From: Caldilineaceae bacterium
GTDB taxonomy: Bacteria; Chloroflexota; Anaerolineae; Caldilineales; Caldilineaceae
DNA: 33,473 nucleotides
Assembly: GCA_022824685.1 (NCBI GenBank)
Contig: JAJDZJ010000043.1
Coordinates: forward strand, 1-33,473
Direction: 5' to 3'
Below, piece after piece: positions 8,336 to 16,673 of the stretch. Each line of letters begins with the position of its first letter. Position 1 is the stretch's first letter. The notes beneath the pieces were generated by a model. The model was not told where the DNA came from. It did no database searches and saw nothing but the letters and a program-made list of their open reading frames with translations. Position numbers and translations under genes: made by a program.

Positions 8336-9556
8336 TCAGGCCGCCTGGGCTGTCCTCATGCCAAGAGCGGAATCGGCCCTGCGCCGGCCCGCGCCCCTGG
8401 CCTCCCTCAGGAGCAGAAAGATAAGCGCCGTGCTGGCGTTCCCCGCCAGAATCCAGGCAAGCAGACCATCTCTCCCCTGTCCGGTTGCCCGAACGCTCGC
8501 CGCCTCTGGCATTTCACGCGCCGGCTCCTCTCCTACAGCCAGCGCAGTTCGGCTGGCTGTCGTAAGCGCATACACCCTCCCCGCCCGGCCGGATACCGGC
8601 AGCAGCTCGGCAACCCGGGCGCCATCCAACTCCGCCAGGCGCTCCCAATGCCTGCCCCCGTCCGTGCTCATCGCCACTTCTGATGACACCGCCCCCAGTT
8701 CCCCCGCGACCGGCGCATCCGCCGCAGCGTACAAGACGTCCGGCCGAGCCGGGTCCACCGCCAAGTCGCTGATCGCAAGGAAGCCGCCTTCCACATCGCC
8801 CAGCCCAACACTGACCGGCCGCCACGCCAGTCCGTCCTCGCTCACGAGCGCGCCCCCGCCGGCCGTGCCCACATAAACCCGCGGCGGCGACGTATTCGCG
8901 ACCGCCAAGGCCGTCGGCCCGCCTGGCAGTCCCTCAACCTCCAGCCACCGCAAACCATACGCCTCAGCGCGATACAACGTCCCCAGCGTACGGACAAAGG
9001 CCATCCCAGCCCCTGTGCTGTCAACCGCAATCTCCTGCACCGGCTCCTCCAGGAGGAGATGCCCGCTGGCTACCAGCGCCTGCCCCGTCTTTCCTCCTGT
9101 GTCCCGCAGACGATAGACCCCGTCCCTGTCCGTCCCCACATACAGCAGGCGATTGAACGCGTCAAATGCCACCGCGGTAACGCCGCCTACCCTGTCCGAA
9201 CCCAGCCGGGTCTCCCTCCAGCTCTCGCCTCCATCGCGAGAAACGTAGACGCTAACCCTGTTGGCCGCACCGATATAAACGTTGTCCGGCGCCAGCCGGT
9301 CCACTGCAACCGCATTGACGATCACACCGCCCGGTGTCGCAAGCGGTTCCCAACGCCCTTCCACGCCAACATGAAGCCGTCCGCCATCCACCGCATAGCT
9401 GCGTTCACCCTCCCGCGCCGCCGCTGCATAGGCGCGGATCTCCTCCAATCCCGCAATCGAACTCCCCCTGGGCTCCGACCCCGCCGCGGCGTCCACCGAC
9501 GCGACCAGTGTCAGCAACAACAAGGTCATTCCTGTCAAAACGATTCGGAAAAACAT
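8336..9556 (-). CDS. Secreted Asp-box (BNR/sialidase-like beta-propeller) protein with C-terminal membrane anchor
   Basis: A perfect AGGAGG lies 7 bases before the ATG, fixing the start. The N terminus is a signal peptide (hydrophobic run LTGMTLLLLTLVASVDAAA). The body contains repeated Asp-box motifs such as SRDGGESW, STDGGRHW and SEDGLAWR, separated by VYVGT/LYVGT strands, as in photosystem-assembly-like or sortilin-type beta propellers. The C terminus has a hydrophobic helix (WILAGNASTALIFLLL) followed by an Arg-rich tail, suggesting the propeller is displayed outside and anchored in the membrane. No catalytic sialidase residues can be recognised, so a binding or scaffold role is more likely than hydrolysis. 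Its upstream region is the repeat-rich spacer at 9600-10150. Confidence 0.8.
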   Translation of the reverse strand: MFFRIVLTGMTLLLLTLVASVDAAAGSEPRGSSIAGLEEIRAYAAAAREGERSYAVDGGRLHVGVEGRWEPLATPGGVIVNAVAVDRLAPDNVYIGAANRVSVYVSRDGGESWRETRLGSDRVGGVTAVAFDAFNRLLYVGTDRDGVYRLRDTGGKTGQALVASGHLLLEEPVQEIAVDSTGAGMAFVRTLGTLYRAEAYGLRWLEVEGLPGGPTALAVANTSPPRVYVGTAGGGALVSEDGLAWRPVSVGLGDVEGGFLAISDLAVDPARPDVLYAAADAPVAGELGAVSSEVAMSTDGGRHWERLAELDGARVAELLPVSGRAGRVYALTTASRTALAVGEEPAREMPEAASVRATGQGRDGLLAWILAGNASTALIFLLLREARGAGRRRADSALGMRTAQAA

Positions 9557-9671
9557 GGCTGAACCTCCTGAAGCAACCCCTCAATCTTTCAATGCCATGA
9601 GTTTACCTCCGTCGCCAGCATCCTTCCGGCCAAATCTCGGAACGTTCTCGGACCGTTCGCTTACGCTCGAC

Positions 9672-9877
9672 GCCCTCCCCGTCGATCCACCATATGCTCG
9701 CCCCGCGGCGCGTGCCCTCCCCACCCAAACACTCCCTCAACCGCAAATCGCTGTTCTTCGCGCCCCTTCGCGGACAAATGATGTTCCCCGAAGTTCCCTC
9801 ACCGTTCGCCGTTGCCCTTCCCCCTGCCTCTCCATAGCAAAAGGAACGCCTTCGCCCCCATTCCGCCCAGCGTCCCC
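9672..9877. repeat. Intergenic repeat, copy 1
   Basis: This stretch and 9941-10148 are direct repeats of about 205 bases with small indels. They share GTCGATCCACCATATGCTCG, GCCCCGCGGCGCGTGCCCTC, an ACACTCCCTCAACC block, and the terminal CATTCCGCCCAGC. No convincing protein is encoded; the open frames across it are low-complexity Pro/Ser/Arg. Confidence 0.75.
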
Positions 9878-9913
9878 ATACGGCCGCACCGCGGCGTCTA
9901 CCTTCCCCGCCAC

Positions 9914-9943
9914 CCCCTATAGGGGCGCCCCTTGTGGGCGCCC
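9914..9943. repeat. Palindrome plus hairpin between the two repeat copies
   Basis: CCCCTATAGGGG (9914-9925) is a perfect palindrome. It overlaps a hairpin GGGCGCC / GGCGCCC (9923-9929 and 9937-9943) with a 7-base loop. The shape resembles REP-like or MITE-end sequences scattered in intergenic DNA of environmental bacteria; that family link is a recollection, not a search result. Confidence 0.5.
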
Positions 9944-10148
9944 TCTCCGTCGATCCACCATATGCTCGCCCCGCGGCGCGTGCCCTCCCTACCCAAACAC
10001 TCCCTCAACCACAAATCGTTGTTCCTCGCGCCCCTTCGCGTCCTTTCTCGGACAAATGACGTTCCCCGCCGTTCCCCCGCAGTTCCCCTTCTCCATACCC
10101 CTCCGTGGACAAAGGATCTCCTTCACCCCCCATTCCGCCCAGCACCCC
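9941..10148. repeat. Intergenic repeat, copy 2
   Basis: This is the second copy of the repeat at 9672-9877, with a small insertion (GTCCTTTCTC) and a substituted stretch near its end. It stops just before the promoter of the LysM lipoprotein gene. Confidence 0.75.
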
Positions 10149-10163
10149 AAAACTAAAGACTGC

Positions 10164-10192
10164 TTGCGATGCCCATATGCGTATGCTATGAT
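10164..10192 (+). promoter_or_regulatory. Promoter of the LysM lipoprotein gene
   Basis: TTGCGA (10164-10169) and TATGAT (10187-10192) are separated by 17 bases. The -10 is preceded by TGC, an extended -10 element. Transcription would start near 10199, giving a leader of about 177 bases before the ATG at 10376. Confidence 0.65.
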
Positions 10193-10200
10193 TTGATCTG

Positions 10201-10354
10201 CCAGTGAACACGAACTGGCCGCTACGCCAACTGAGTGCAGCATTCTGCCCGGTTACAGCTGGGCAGAAAACACGAAAAAGGAGCCCAGAGTCAATTTGGG
10301 GTCGCCTCCTGGGCTCCAGTTTCCGGACCTCACGTCGTCAATTTGGGAGTTGGC
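10201..10354 (+). promoter_or_regulatory. Structured mRNA leader upstream of the LysM lipoprotein (candidate cis-regulatory RNA)
   Basis: Within the predicted leader a small hairpin CCAGT/ACTGG (10201-10218) is followed by a long-range stem GCCAACT (10226-10232) with AGTTGGC (10348-10354). That stem encloses two further hairpins: CTGCCC/GGGCAG (10245-10266) and GGAGCCCAG/CTGGGCTCC (10280-10317). The closing stem ends about 10 bases before the GGAG ribosome-binding site, so it could control access to it. The multi-branched form is riboswitch-like, but no known class could be recognised. Confidence 0.45.
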
Positions 10355-10375
10355 CTGCAAAAGCGGAGAACAACG

Positions 10376-11362
10376 ATGGGCAAGCAGTCGCGCTCACTCG
10401 ATAGAGCAGTTGCGCAACCGAAAAACTTGAGGTGGATGCCGCGCTTCCTTCTGATCCTGACGGCAATCCTTTTCCTTTCTGCCTGCACTCGCGAGCGTAT
10501 CGCCCAGGAGGTCGAAAACTCCTTGGGACCGCAGCAAGAAGAACCGGTTGTCATGCAACCGGATACGCCGCAGCCGACGGCAACTCTCGCTCTTCAACCC
10601 ACCCCGGAAAATACACCGGTGCCCTCTACCATCACCTATGAAGTCAAACCGGGCGAAACACTCTCCATCATCGCGGATAAATTTGGCACCGAGATCCAGC
10701 GAATTCGCGAAATGAACCTGCTGACGACCGACGCCCTGCAAGTCGGCCAGGTTTTGCGTCTACCCAATGTTCCCGGCGTAACAACGCCTGAGGGCCTTCC
10801 TACACCCACTTCCGAGCCGTTCCAATACACCGTCCAACAGGGCGACACGCTCCTGTCCATCGCGCTCCGCTTCGACGCCCCTCTGAACCAGATTCTCGCC
10901 CTCAACTCTCTGCGAGACGAACACAGTCTCTCCGTCGGTCAGGTCCTGCTGATTCCGGGCGCAAGCTCCTCCACCGATCAGCCCGCAGCAGGCGGGCGCG
11001 CCGCCGACCCCGCGCTGTCCCGCATCGCCGGAACCCACACAGTCCGCCCCGGCGAGACCTTGGCCGCCATCGCCGAACAGTACCAGGTGACGCTGCCCGA
11101 ACTGATCGCCTTCAACAGCAACTCAATCACCAATCCCCATGTCGTCCCAGTCGGCACCGTGCTTCGCATCCCTGGCCTCACCGCCGCAGACGTCCGCACG
11201 CTGAACCAGACACTCTATACCGTCCAGGCAGGGGACAACCTCCTGGCCATCGCCCAGCAGTTCAACGTGACTGTCCAGGCGATTATGGCCGCGAACAACA
11301 TCGCCAACCCCGACCTGCTTCGCGTCGGCGATCAACTGATCATCCCGTCGCCAGACCCCTGA
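10376..11362 (+). CDS. Lipoprotein with four LysM domains
   Basis: The ATG at 10376 has GGAG 7 bases upstream. The 328-residue product starts with a basic N terminus and a hydrophobic run ending in the lipobox LSAC, with the lipidated cysteine at 37. A Pro/Thr-rich linker follows. Four LysM repeats occupy about 87-130, 149-193, 219-266 and 279-323, each with the pattern YxVxxGDTLxxIAxxF...LxVGQxLxIP. LysM domains bind peptidoglycan or other N-acetylglucosamine polymers. The protein therefore probably tethers to the envelope and contacts glycan. No hydrolase domain is attached. The gene appears monocistronic and has a long structured leader. Confidence 0.9.
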   Translation: MGKQSRSLDRAVAQPKNLRWMPRFLLILTAILFLSACTRERIAQEVENSLGPQQEEPVVMQPDTPQPTATLALQPTPENTPVPSTITYEVKPGETLSIIADKFGTEIQRIREMNLLTTDALQVGQVLRLPNVPGVTTPEGLPTPTSEPFQYTVQQGDTLLSIALRFDAPLNQILALNSLRDEHSLSVGQVLLIPGASSSTDQPAAGGRAADPALSRIAGTHTVRPGETLAAIAEQYQVTLPELIAFNSNSITNPHVVPVGTVLRIPGLTAADVRTLNQTLYTVQAGDNLLAIAQQFNVTVQAIMAANNIANPDLLRVGDQLIIPSPDP

Positions 11363-11443
11363 TCCCCTCCAAACCGCCTGGCCCAGGCCCCGGGCCCGCC
11401 GGCTCGCGCTGACCCCTCCTCCCCACCCTTAACGCCAGGAACG

Positions 11444-11472
11444 CGAAAATAAGAGCTCGGCACAGCCGGGCT
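11444..11472 (-). terminator. Rho-independent terminator of the ppgK-tal-pgi-rpiA operon
   Basis: AGCTCGGC and GCCGGGCT form an 8-bp stem (one G-T pair) with a 3-base loop at 11454-11472. On the minus strand the stem is followed by CTTATTTT, a T-rich tract, and it begins 33 bases after the rpiA stop. On the plus strand a weaker GTTCGTGTT tract follows, so it may also end the convergent LysM transcript. Confidence 0.65.
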
Positions 11473-11505
11473 GTTCGTGTTCATCCGCTCCAGGCAGCGG
11501 CTATG

Positions 11506-12213
11506 TTAGCGCGTACGGTGTTCGATTCCAGAGGGGCTGGCGACGATCAGGTCCGTCGCCAGATCGAGGAATAGGCCGTGCTCCACAATGCCGGCCCGAC
11601 TTTCCAGCGCGCCGGCAATCGAATCCGGATCTTCCATCGGGCCGAACTGACAGTCAAGGATCAGATTCCCGCTATCCGTCCGAAAAGGACTGCCATCCGG
11701 AACTGTCCGCACCTGCACCGTTGCCCCGAGTCGTTCAATGTAGCCAATTTGGGCGCGCAGACCAAACGAAATCGCCTCAACCGGCAGGGCCCACTGCATG
11801 CCCAACCGCTCAGACAGCTTGCGCTCATCGACGATGATCATCTCCCGATCACTGGCTTGGGCCACGATCTTCTCCCGCAAGAGCGCCCCGCCGCCGCCTT
11901 TGATCAACCTCAGCTGCGGATCCACCTCGTCAGCGCCGTCTATCGTCAGGTCTACACGCGGATGACATGCCAAAGTGGTAAGCGGAATACCCAGCCGGCT
12001 CGCGTCATCTGCAACCTGCTCCGAACACGGGACACCAAGTATATCTGTGAGCCTGCCGTCCATCAACCGTTCGGCGATGCATTCGAGCGCCTTGAGCGCC
12101 GTGCTTCCCGCGCCCAAACCGACGATCATCCCTGTTACAACATGCGCGACCGCCGCTTCAGCCGCTTGCCGCTTCAGTACGCCAGTATCTTGCATCAACT
12201 CACTTTGCCGCAT
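11506..12213 (-). CDS. rpiA: Ribose-5-phosphate isomerase A
   Basis: The enzyme interconverts ribose-5-phosphate and ribulose-5-phosphate in the pentose phosphate pathway. The family blocks are all present: GLGAGST for the phosphate, [11 protein letters not shown] with the catalytic aspartate, and [12 protein letters not shown]. The C-terminal [11 protein letters not shown] segment is also present. The start MRQSELMQ at 12213 (235 residues) matches the family N terminus and has AGG at suitable spacing. An ATG in the same frame at 12270 would add 19 residues that do not resemble the family. It is the last gene of the minus-strand operon, shortly after pgi, and is followed by a terminator. Confidence 0.93.
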   Translation of the reverse strand: MRQSELMQDTGVLKRQAAEAAVAHVVTGMIVGLGAGSTALKALECIAERLMDGRLTDILGVPCSEQVADDASRLGIPLTTLACHPRVDLTIDGADEVDPQLRLIKGGGGALLREKIVAQASDREMIIVDERKLSERLGMQWALPVEAISFGLRAQIGYIERLGATVQVRTVPDGSPFRTDSGNLILDCQFGPMEDPDSIAGALESRAGIVEHGLFLDLATDLIVASPSGIEHRTR

Positions 12214-12306
12214 CGAAACCTGTCCGCCGCCACTGTCGGAACTTACCCAATTCAATGCCGCGCCGTGCATCGCGGATCTGCTGCCGTCGCCGCTCCAACG
12301 CCGCCT

Positions 12307-13902
12307 TCAAACAGCCTCTAACGAATCGACAATCCGTTCCAGCTCTGCCTGCGCGTTCTCCCCAAGGTCAACCCGTATCACGCGCCGCCCTGCGTTGATC
12401 AACGCCTGCCGGTCTCCCAGCGACTGCGCCTGGATCAGGACGCCGAACGGTACCGTCGACCGCGAAGAGCCTGGCTCGTCGGGAATGCCGGCGTCGGAAG
12501 CGGGGCTGTCCGTAAACTGAATGAAGAGACCGTTTCCGCCATCCCCCTTGTGCAGTTGCCCCGTGGAGTGAAGGAAGCGGGGACCGTAGCCGAAAGTCGT
12601 CGCCAAACTGGTCCGGTCTCGCAGACCGCTCTGCATCTTGCGAAACAGTCTGTCCATCGCCGCGCAGGGTCGGACATAAGCCTGTATGCTGATGTAATCC
12701 CCCGCTCCGGCCTGCTCTACAAACGCCGCCAGCGTCCCGGCCGGGTTGCCGGACCGCGCCGCTCCGTCCTGTTTGCCAAGGTATACCCTGACGCCGTCGG
12801 CCTCCAGCGTCGGCTGCAATGCCGGCAGCCTTCCGCTCTCCATATAGGCCGACATCATCTGTCGCGACTGCTGCTTCGCAGACTCCACATCCGGCTGGTC
12901 GAAAGGATGTATGCCCAGCCGGGCGCCCGCTACAGCCGTCGCAAACTCCCACAGGAAGAACTGCCCGCCTAAATCATATCGATCGCGAAAACGGACCCGA
13001 ATGACCGGGTGCCCCGCGTCAATCAAAGCCTGTACGAATCCATCCTGCGCGCCGGCGTCGCTCCACTGCAGATGAACGAACAACCGGTCCGAACCATAAG
13101 CGTCGACCGAACCCGCCGGTTCACCCACGACCGGCACAATTCCCGTCCCCGATTTGCCGGTGCTCTCCGCAACAAGCTGCTCCAGCCAGTCCGCGAACGA
13201 AGCCACCTCACTGTCCGCGATTATCGTCAGCTTGTCCCTTCCCGCCTTGGCCGCCTCGGCCATCACAACCCCCATCCGGGCGGCTGGATTAACCGAACCG
13301 GTCACATGGCGGCCGCAGTCGTTCATCGCCTCCTGGGCCCGGCGCAACAGCCGCCGCAAATTCACTCCGACCAGGGCCGCCGGCGTCAACCCAAAGTGCG
13401 ACAGCGCCGAATAGCGGCCGCCGACATTGGCATCATTGATATAGACCGCCCGGAACTTGCACGCTTCGCCCAGCTTAACCAAATCAGAGCCCGCATCCGT
13501 AATCGCTACGAAATGCGCCCCCGCCTCTTCGTCGCCCAGACGCGCCCGAATCTGGTTGTAAAAGTACTTGAAGAGCGAAACTGTTTCTGCCGTCGTGCCC
13601 GACTTCGTGGCGACAATAAACAATGTCTTCGCCGCATCCAACCGGTCGGCCAAGCCCCGGACAGCCGCCGGGTGCGTGCTGTCCAATACCTGTAACCCCA
13701 ACGGTCCGCTGCCGAAAGTGCGCCCAAATACCTCAGGCGCCAGGCTGGAGCCGCCCATCCCCAGCAGAACCGCTTGCGTGTAGCCCTCCTGCTGCACATC
13801 CTGCAACAGGGCGGCAATGCAGTGCCGCTCCTCCTCCATCCTGGCCGCGATGTCTAGCCAGCCCAATCGATTCGCGATCTCGTCCGGCCTGTCTCCCCAC
13901 AC
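12307..13902 (-). CDS. pgi: Glucose-6-phosphate isomerase (C-terminal half of a Tal-Pgi-type enzyme)
   Basis: The 531 residues from the GTG at 13902 carry phosphoglucose isomerase SIS-fold motifs: LLGMGGSSLAPEVF, VATKSGTTAET, and the GGRYSALSHFG block. The FDQPDVE segment is also present. It converts glucose-6-phosphate and fructose-6-phosphate. Its sequence resembles the C-terminal half of bifunctional transaldolase/phosphoglucose isomerases. The frame is open upstream of the GTG, through a conserved-looking IEGALEEIDRERIVTRIWAR segment, to the homopolymer shared with tal. This suggests the true N terminus is reached by a frameshift from tal. Alternatively, AGGAG 7 bases before the GTG allows independent initiation. 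rpiA lies just downstream. Confidence 0.9.
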   Translation of the reverse strand: MWGDRPDEIANRLGWLDIAARMEEERHCIAALLQDVQQEGYTQAVLLGMGGSSLAPEVFGRTFGSGPLGLQVLDSTHPAAVRGLADRLDAAKTLFIVATKSGTTAETVSLFKYFYNQIRARLGDEEAGAHFVAITDAGSDLVKLGEACKFRAVYINDANVGGRYSALSHFGLTPAALVGVNLRRLLRRAQEAMNDCGRHVTGSVNPAARMGVVMAEAAKAGRDKLTIIADSEVASFADWLEQLVAESTGKSGTGIVPVVGEPAGSVDAYGSDRLFVHLQWSDAGAQDGFVQALIDAGHPVIRVRFRDRYDLGGQFFLWEFATAVAGARLGIHPFDQPDVESAKQQSRQMMSAYMESGRLPALQPTLEADGVRVYLGKQDGAARSGNPAGTLAAFVEQAGAGDYISIQAYVRPCAAMDRLFRKMQSGLRDRTSLATTFGYGPRFLHSTGQLHKGDGGNGLFIQFTDSPASDAGIPDEPGSSRSTVPFGVLIQAQSLGDRQALINAGRRVIRVDLGENAQAELERIVDSLEAV

Positions 13903-13967
13903 GCTGGGGCTCCTGGCCCAGATGCGGGTTACAATTCGCTCTCGGTCAATCTCCTCCAGAGCGCCCT

Positions 13968-15119
13968 CTATCTGGCTCCGGAGGCCACCGAAAAAAAATC
14001 TGCGCGCTCTCGGGACTGGTTGTCGTCTTCACCTGAGACTGCGGCCACCTTTTCGGCAATGCCAGACATCAACTCATCAAAGGAGTCGGCAAAGGCGTCC
14101 ACACCCTCAACCATCAACTGGGAGGTGATTCCATCCAACTCAATGCCAAGTTCGGCAAGCCGCGCCAACTGAAGGCGGGCCTCCTCCACATCCGTATCCA
14201 CCGTGCGCGCCGCAGTGCCATGATCGAGAAATGCATCCAAAGTCTCAGGCGGCACCGTATTGACGGTGTGGGGCCCAATCAGCGAATCCACATACAGCGT
14301 GTCCTGATACGCCGGATTCTTGGTGCTGGTGCTTCCCCACAGCGGACGTTGTACCCGCGCCCCCTTCGCCGCCAACTTTTCCCAGCGAGGGCCGCCGAAT
14401 AGCTCGGAGAAGCGGTGATAGGCCATCTTTGCATTGGCAATAGCGATCTTCCCCTGAAGCTCACTGTTTCCGAGATCCGCCAACGCGGGGTCTGCCTTGC
14501 CGTCCACCCGGCTGACAAAGAATGAAGCGACCGACGCAACCCGGCTGAAATCCACGTTCGCGGCAGCCAGCTTCTCCAACCCGTGAATATACGCCATCGC
14601 GCTGTCCTCGTACTGCTGCAGCGAAAAGATCAACGTGACATTGATATTGATGCCCTCGCCCGTGAGCGTCTCAATGGCAGGTATTCCTTCTGGCGTGGCC
14701 GGTACCTTGATCATCACATTCGGCCGGTCCACCAAAGACGAAAGCCGGCGGGCCTCCATCACGGTTCCTTCGGTATCGTATGCCAGCTTCGGGTTTACCT
14801 CCAGGCTCACATACCCGTCCTGCCCATCTGTGCCGCTATACACCGGCTGCATGATGTCGCAGGCGCGCCGAATGTCCTGAATCGCAAGCGCCTCATAGAT
14901 GTCAGAGACCGACCTGCCTTCTCCGACCAGCCGCTCAACCGCGGCATCATAGTCGGTGCTGGCCGTAATCGCCTTCTGAAATATCGACGGGTTGGACGTA
15001 ACGCCTCGCAGACCCTGTGCGACCAGTTCACCCAGCTCGCCCGAGTCCAGGAAGGAGCGTCGTATGAAATCCAGCCAGATCGATTGGCCGATCGCCGCCG
15101 CTTCATTCATCCTTGTCAT
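13968..15119 (-). CDS. tal: Transaldolase (N-terminal half of a Tal-Pgi-type enzyme)
   Basis: The 383-residue product shows the transaldolase barrel motifs: GVTSNPSIFQKAI near the N terminus, NVMIKVPAT with the Schiff-base lysine at K138, and LIFSLQQYE. RPLWGSTSTKNPAYQDTLY and GPHTVNTVP follow. It moves a dihydroxyacetone unit from sedoheptulose-7-phosphate to glyceraldehyde-3-phosphate. The ATG at 15119 has GGAG 10 bases upstream; the in-frame TTG at 15137 overlaps that ribosome-binding site and is unlikely. The frame ends shortly after an 8-T run, at a TAG inside the start of the phosphoglucose isomerase coding region. A -1 slip on that run would give a 937-residue fusion of the usual family length. 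Confidence 0.93.
   Translation of the reverse strand: MTRMNEAAAIGQSIWLDFIRRSFLDSGELGELVAQGLRGVTSNPSIFQKAITASTDYDAAVERLVGEGRSVSDIYEALAIQDIRRACDIMQPVYSGTDGQDGYVSLEVNPKLAYDTEGTVMEARRLSSLVDRPNVMIKVPATPEGIPAIETLTGEGININVTLIFSLQQYEDSAMAYIHGLEKLAAANVDFSRVASVASFFVSRVDGKADPALADLGNSELQGKIAIANAKMAYHRFSELFGGPRWEKLAAKGARVQRPLWGSTSTKNPAYQDTLYVDSLIGPHTVNTVPPETLDAFLDHGTAARTVDTDVEEARLQLARLAELGIELDGITSQLMVEGVDAFADSFDELMSGIAEKVAAVSGEDDNQSRERADFFSVASGAR
13991..13998 (-). other. Slippery T8 run joining the tal and pgi frames
   Basis: On the coding strand the tal frame reads GAT TTT TTT TCG, containing the heptamer T TTT TTT in the phase of a classical -1 frameshift site. One base back, the frame continues TTC GGT GGC and on into the open pgi frame. 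The tal frame itself stops 21 bases after the run. Real frameshifting, polymerase slippage and a homopolymer assembly error are all possible. Confidence 0.6.
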
Positions 15120-15226
15120 AATTGCTCTTCTCCTCAATCGCGTAAAAACACTCTGGTGTTGGAAAGACTACGCCCCTTGCCCTCTCGACTCTCGACCAAA
15201 TGGGCAACCGGTTGCCGTTCAAAATC

Positions 15227-16015
15227 CTACTTCGGCGCATAGAGTGCGGCGGCATCCAGCTCCGCGTCGCCTCCCCCTTGAATCAGGGCGAGCGCCGCCA
15301 TCGCCCCTCCGATCAGTCCCGCGTGATTGCGCATCTGCGCTGCGACAATCGGCGCACGCACATCGATGTATTTGACATACTTCTTGCTCTTCTTGCTCAC
15401 GCCGCCGCCAATGATAAACAGATCGGGCGAAAGTAGAAACTCAACAGTCTGAAAGTATCTGTTAAGCCTCTTGCCCCACTTCTCCCAACTAAGTTTCTCC
15501 CGTTTGCGGGCGCTGTTCGCCGCCCGGCTCTCAGCGTTGTGGCCGTCTATCTCCAGGTGCCCGAACTCCGTATTCGGAGCCAAATGCCCGTCGACAAAGA
15601 GCGCAGTACCAATGCCTGTGCCCAACGTCAGCAGCACCACCACCCCCGGCTGGTCCCTGCCCGCGCCGAAAACCATCTCCGCGATGCCCGCGGCATCTGC
15701 GTCGTTGACGATCGAGGCCGGGCAGCCCGTTACTCGTTCGAACAGCGCCGGGGCATCGGTGCCGATCCACGAATCGTCCACATTGGCCGCCGTGCAAACA
15801 ATGCCATTGCGTATCACCGACGGAAACGTGCAACCCATCGGGCCGACCCATCCAAAATGGCGCACAATCTCCAATACGACCTCCGCCACTGCCTCCGGCG
15901 TCGATGGATCCGGCGTCCCGATGCGCCGGCGCTTCGTCAGCAGCTCCCCCGTCTCCGCGTCGACCACCGCGCCCTTTATGCCGCTGCCGCCTATATCAAT
16001 CCCTAAAATGTCCAT
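15227..16015 (-). CDS. ppgK: Polyphosphate glucokinase (ROK family)
   Basis: The protein (262 residues) has the ROK/actin-fold motifs [11 protein letters not shown] (phosphate 1), a NDADAAG active-site segment, and [12 protein letters not shown] (phosphate 2). The [12 protein letters not shown] stretch is typical of polyphosphate-dependent glucokinases. It phosphorylates glucose with inorganic polyphosphate, or in some members ATP, to feed glucose-6-phosphate to the next enzymes. AGGAGG lies 5 bases before the ATG. It is the first gene of the operon; tal follows after 107 bases. The products together link glucose entry to the non-oxidative pentose phosphate pathway. Confidence 0.92.
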   Translation of the reverse strand: MDILGIDIGGSGIKGAVVDAETGELLTKRRRIGTPDPSTPEAVAEVVLEIVRHFGWVGPMGCTFPSVIRNGIVCTAANVDDSWIGTDAPALFERVTGCPASIVNDADAAGIAEMVFGAGRDQPGVVVLLTLGTGIGTALFVDGHLAPNTEFGHLEIDGHNAESRAANSARKREKLSWEKWGKRLNRYFQTVEFLLSPDLFIIGGGVSKKSKKYVKYIDVRAPIVAAQMRNHAGLIGGAMAALALIQGGGDAELDAAALYAPK

Positions 16016-16140
16016 CTGGTCCTCCTTGGGCGGGAACTGACAGGTCCTGGTCAGGTCTTCAGTCGTGGCGTCCCATTCGACGCAACAATCGAAAGTGGAT
16101 TTCTGCTTCGCAAAAAACTACATCTCTTGTGAAAATGCCC

Positions 16141-16180
16141 AGAGACATTGCCGCGAGTTGTCGGCAGCATATGAGTCTCT
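16141..16180 (-). terminator. Possible terminator after the RDD gene
   Basis: AGAGAC (16141-16146) and GTCTCT (16175-16180) form an outer stem enclosing GCCG/CGGC. The element starts 5 bases after the RDD stop codon. On the minus strand a short GGGCATTTTC stretch follows. The stem is interrupted and the T tract short, so this is tentative. Confidence 0.35.
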
Positions 16181-16184
16181 TCTC

Positions 16185-16643
16185 TTACCCTCGCACTACA
16201 TATGTACTCATTAGTTTGTCGTGCCATCCCTGATTCTCTTTGTCCAAAATTATCCAAAGAAAGCCAAGCCCAAAAGCAATTAATGATAATGCCTTTCCGA
16301 TCACTTCGCGTACAAGCATGATGAAGAAACCGGCTTTTTCACCGTTCTCCTTGGCAACATGCAGGCCCAGCAGCATCTTTCCAGGTGTTGTGCCTCTGGC
16401 AAAAAGTACCAATGCAAAGATCGCGTAGGCGATGAAAAGAATGCCCATGACTGCGGGCTCTCCCAAGCTAGAGGCAATCAGAGCAACAATTCCCACGAGC
16501 ATGTAGTCAAGAATGTAGGCGCCGAGGCGTCTTGATGGTGAAGCGATCCTGCCAAACTGAGGGTTGATTGCGTTTGTATGGCAGATGGGACACCAACGAA
16601 CCCCCGCAGGCAATTCAGAATTGCAGGAATAACACGTGCTCAT
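16185..16643 (-). CDS. RDD-family membrane protein with N-terminal zinc ribbon
   Basis: The 152-residue protein starts with a short zinc ribbon (CYSC and CPIC pairs at about 4-21). It continues as an RDD domain: RRLGAYILDYMLVG with the Arg-Asp signature, a second hydrophobic helix pair, the conserved TTPGKMLLGLHV motif and a final hydrophobic helix before WHDKLMSTYVV. RDD proteins are small polytopic membrane proteins, some implicated in transport, but the role here is unknown. A purine-rich AGGAGAAGGA precedes the ATG. The oxidoreductase gene ends 30 bases upstream on the same strand, so they may share a transcript. Base composition is more A+T-rich than the neighbours. Confidence 0.85.
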   Translation of the reverse strand: MSTCYSCNSELPAGVRWCPICHTNAINPQFGRIASPSRRLGAYILDYMLVGIVALIASSLGEPAVMGILFIAYAIFALVLFARGTTPGKMLLGLHVAKENGEKAGFFIMLVREVIGKALSLIAFGLGFLWIILDKENQGWHDKLMSTYVVRG

Positions 16644-16673
16644 GATTCCTTCTCCTCACGCAACATTTCGCGA

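Noticed and set aside
9672..10148. CRISPR array
   Set aside because: Only two copies of a 205-base unit are present, without short regular repeats and spacers, and no cas genes are nearby.
9555..10196. Plus-strand frame across the repeat region
   Set aside because: It consists of translated intergenic repeats, rich in Pro, Ser and Arg, with no start signal; it changes where the repeats change.
10201..10354. c-di-AMP (ydaO-type) riboswitch before the LysM gene
   Set aside because: LysM genes are common targets of that riboswitch, but its conserved core blocks were not found; only the general structured shape is supported.
11380..11396. GGCCC/GGGCC hairpin after the LysM gene as its terminator
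   Set aside because: The stem is only 5 bp and no T tract follows; the hairpin at 11454-11472 is a better candidate.
11578..12321. Plus-strand frame opposite rpiA
   Set aside because: There is no domain or ribosome-binding site, and all the RpiA motifs are on the minus strand.
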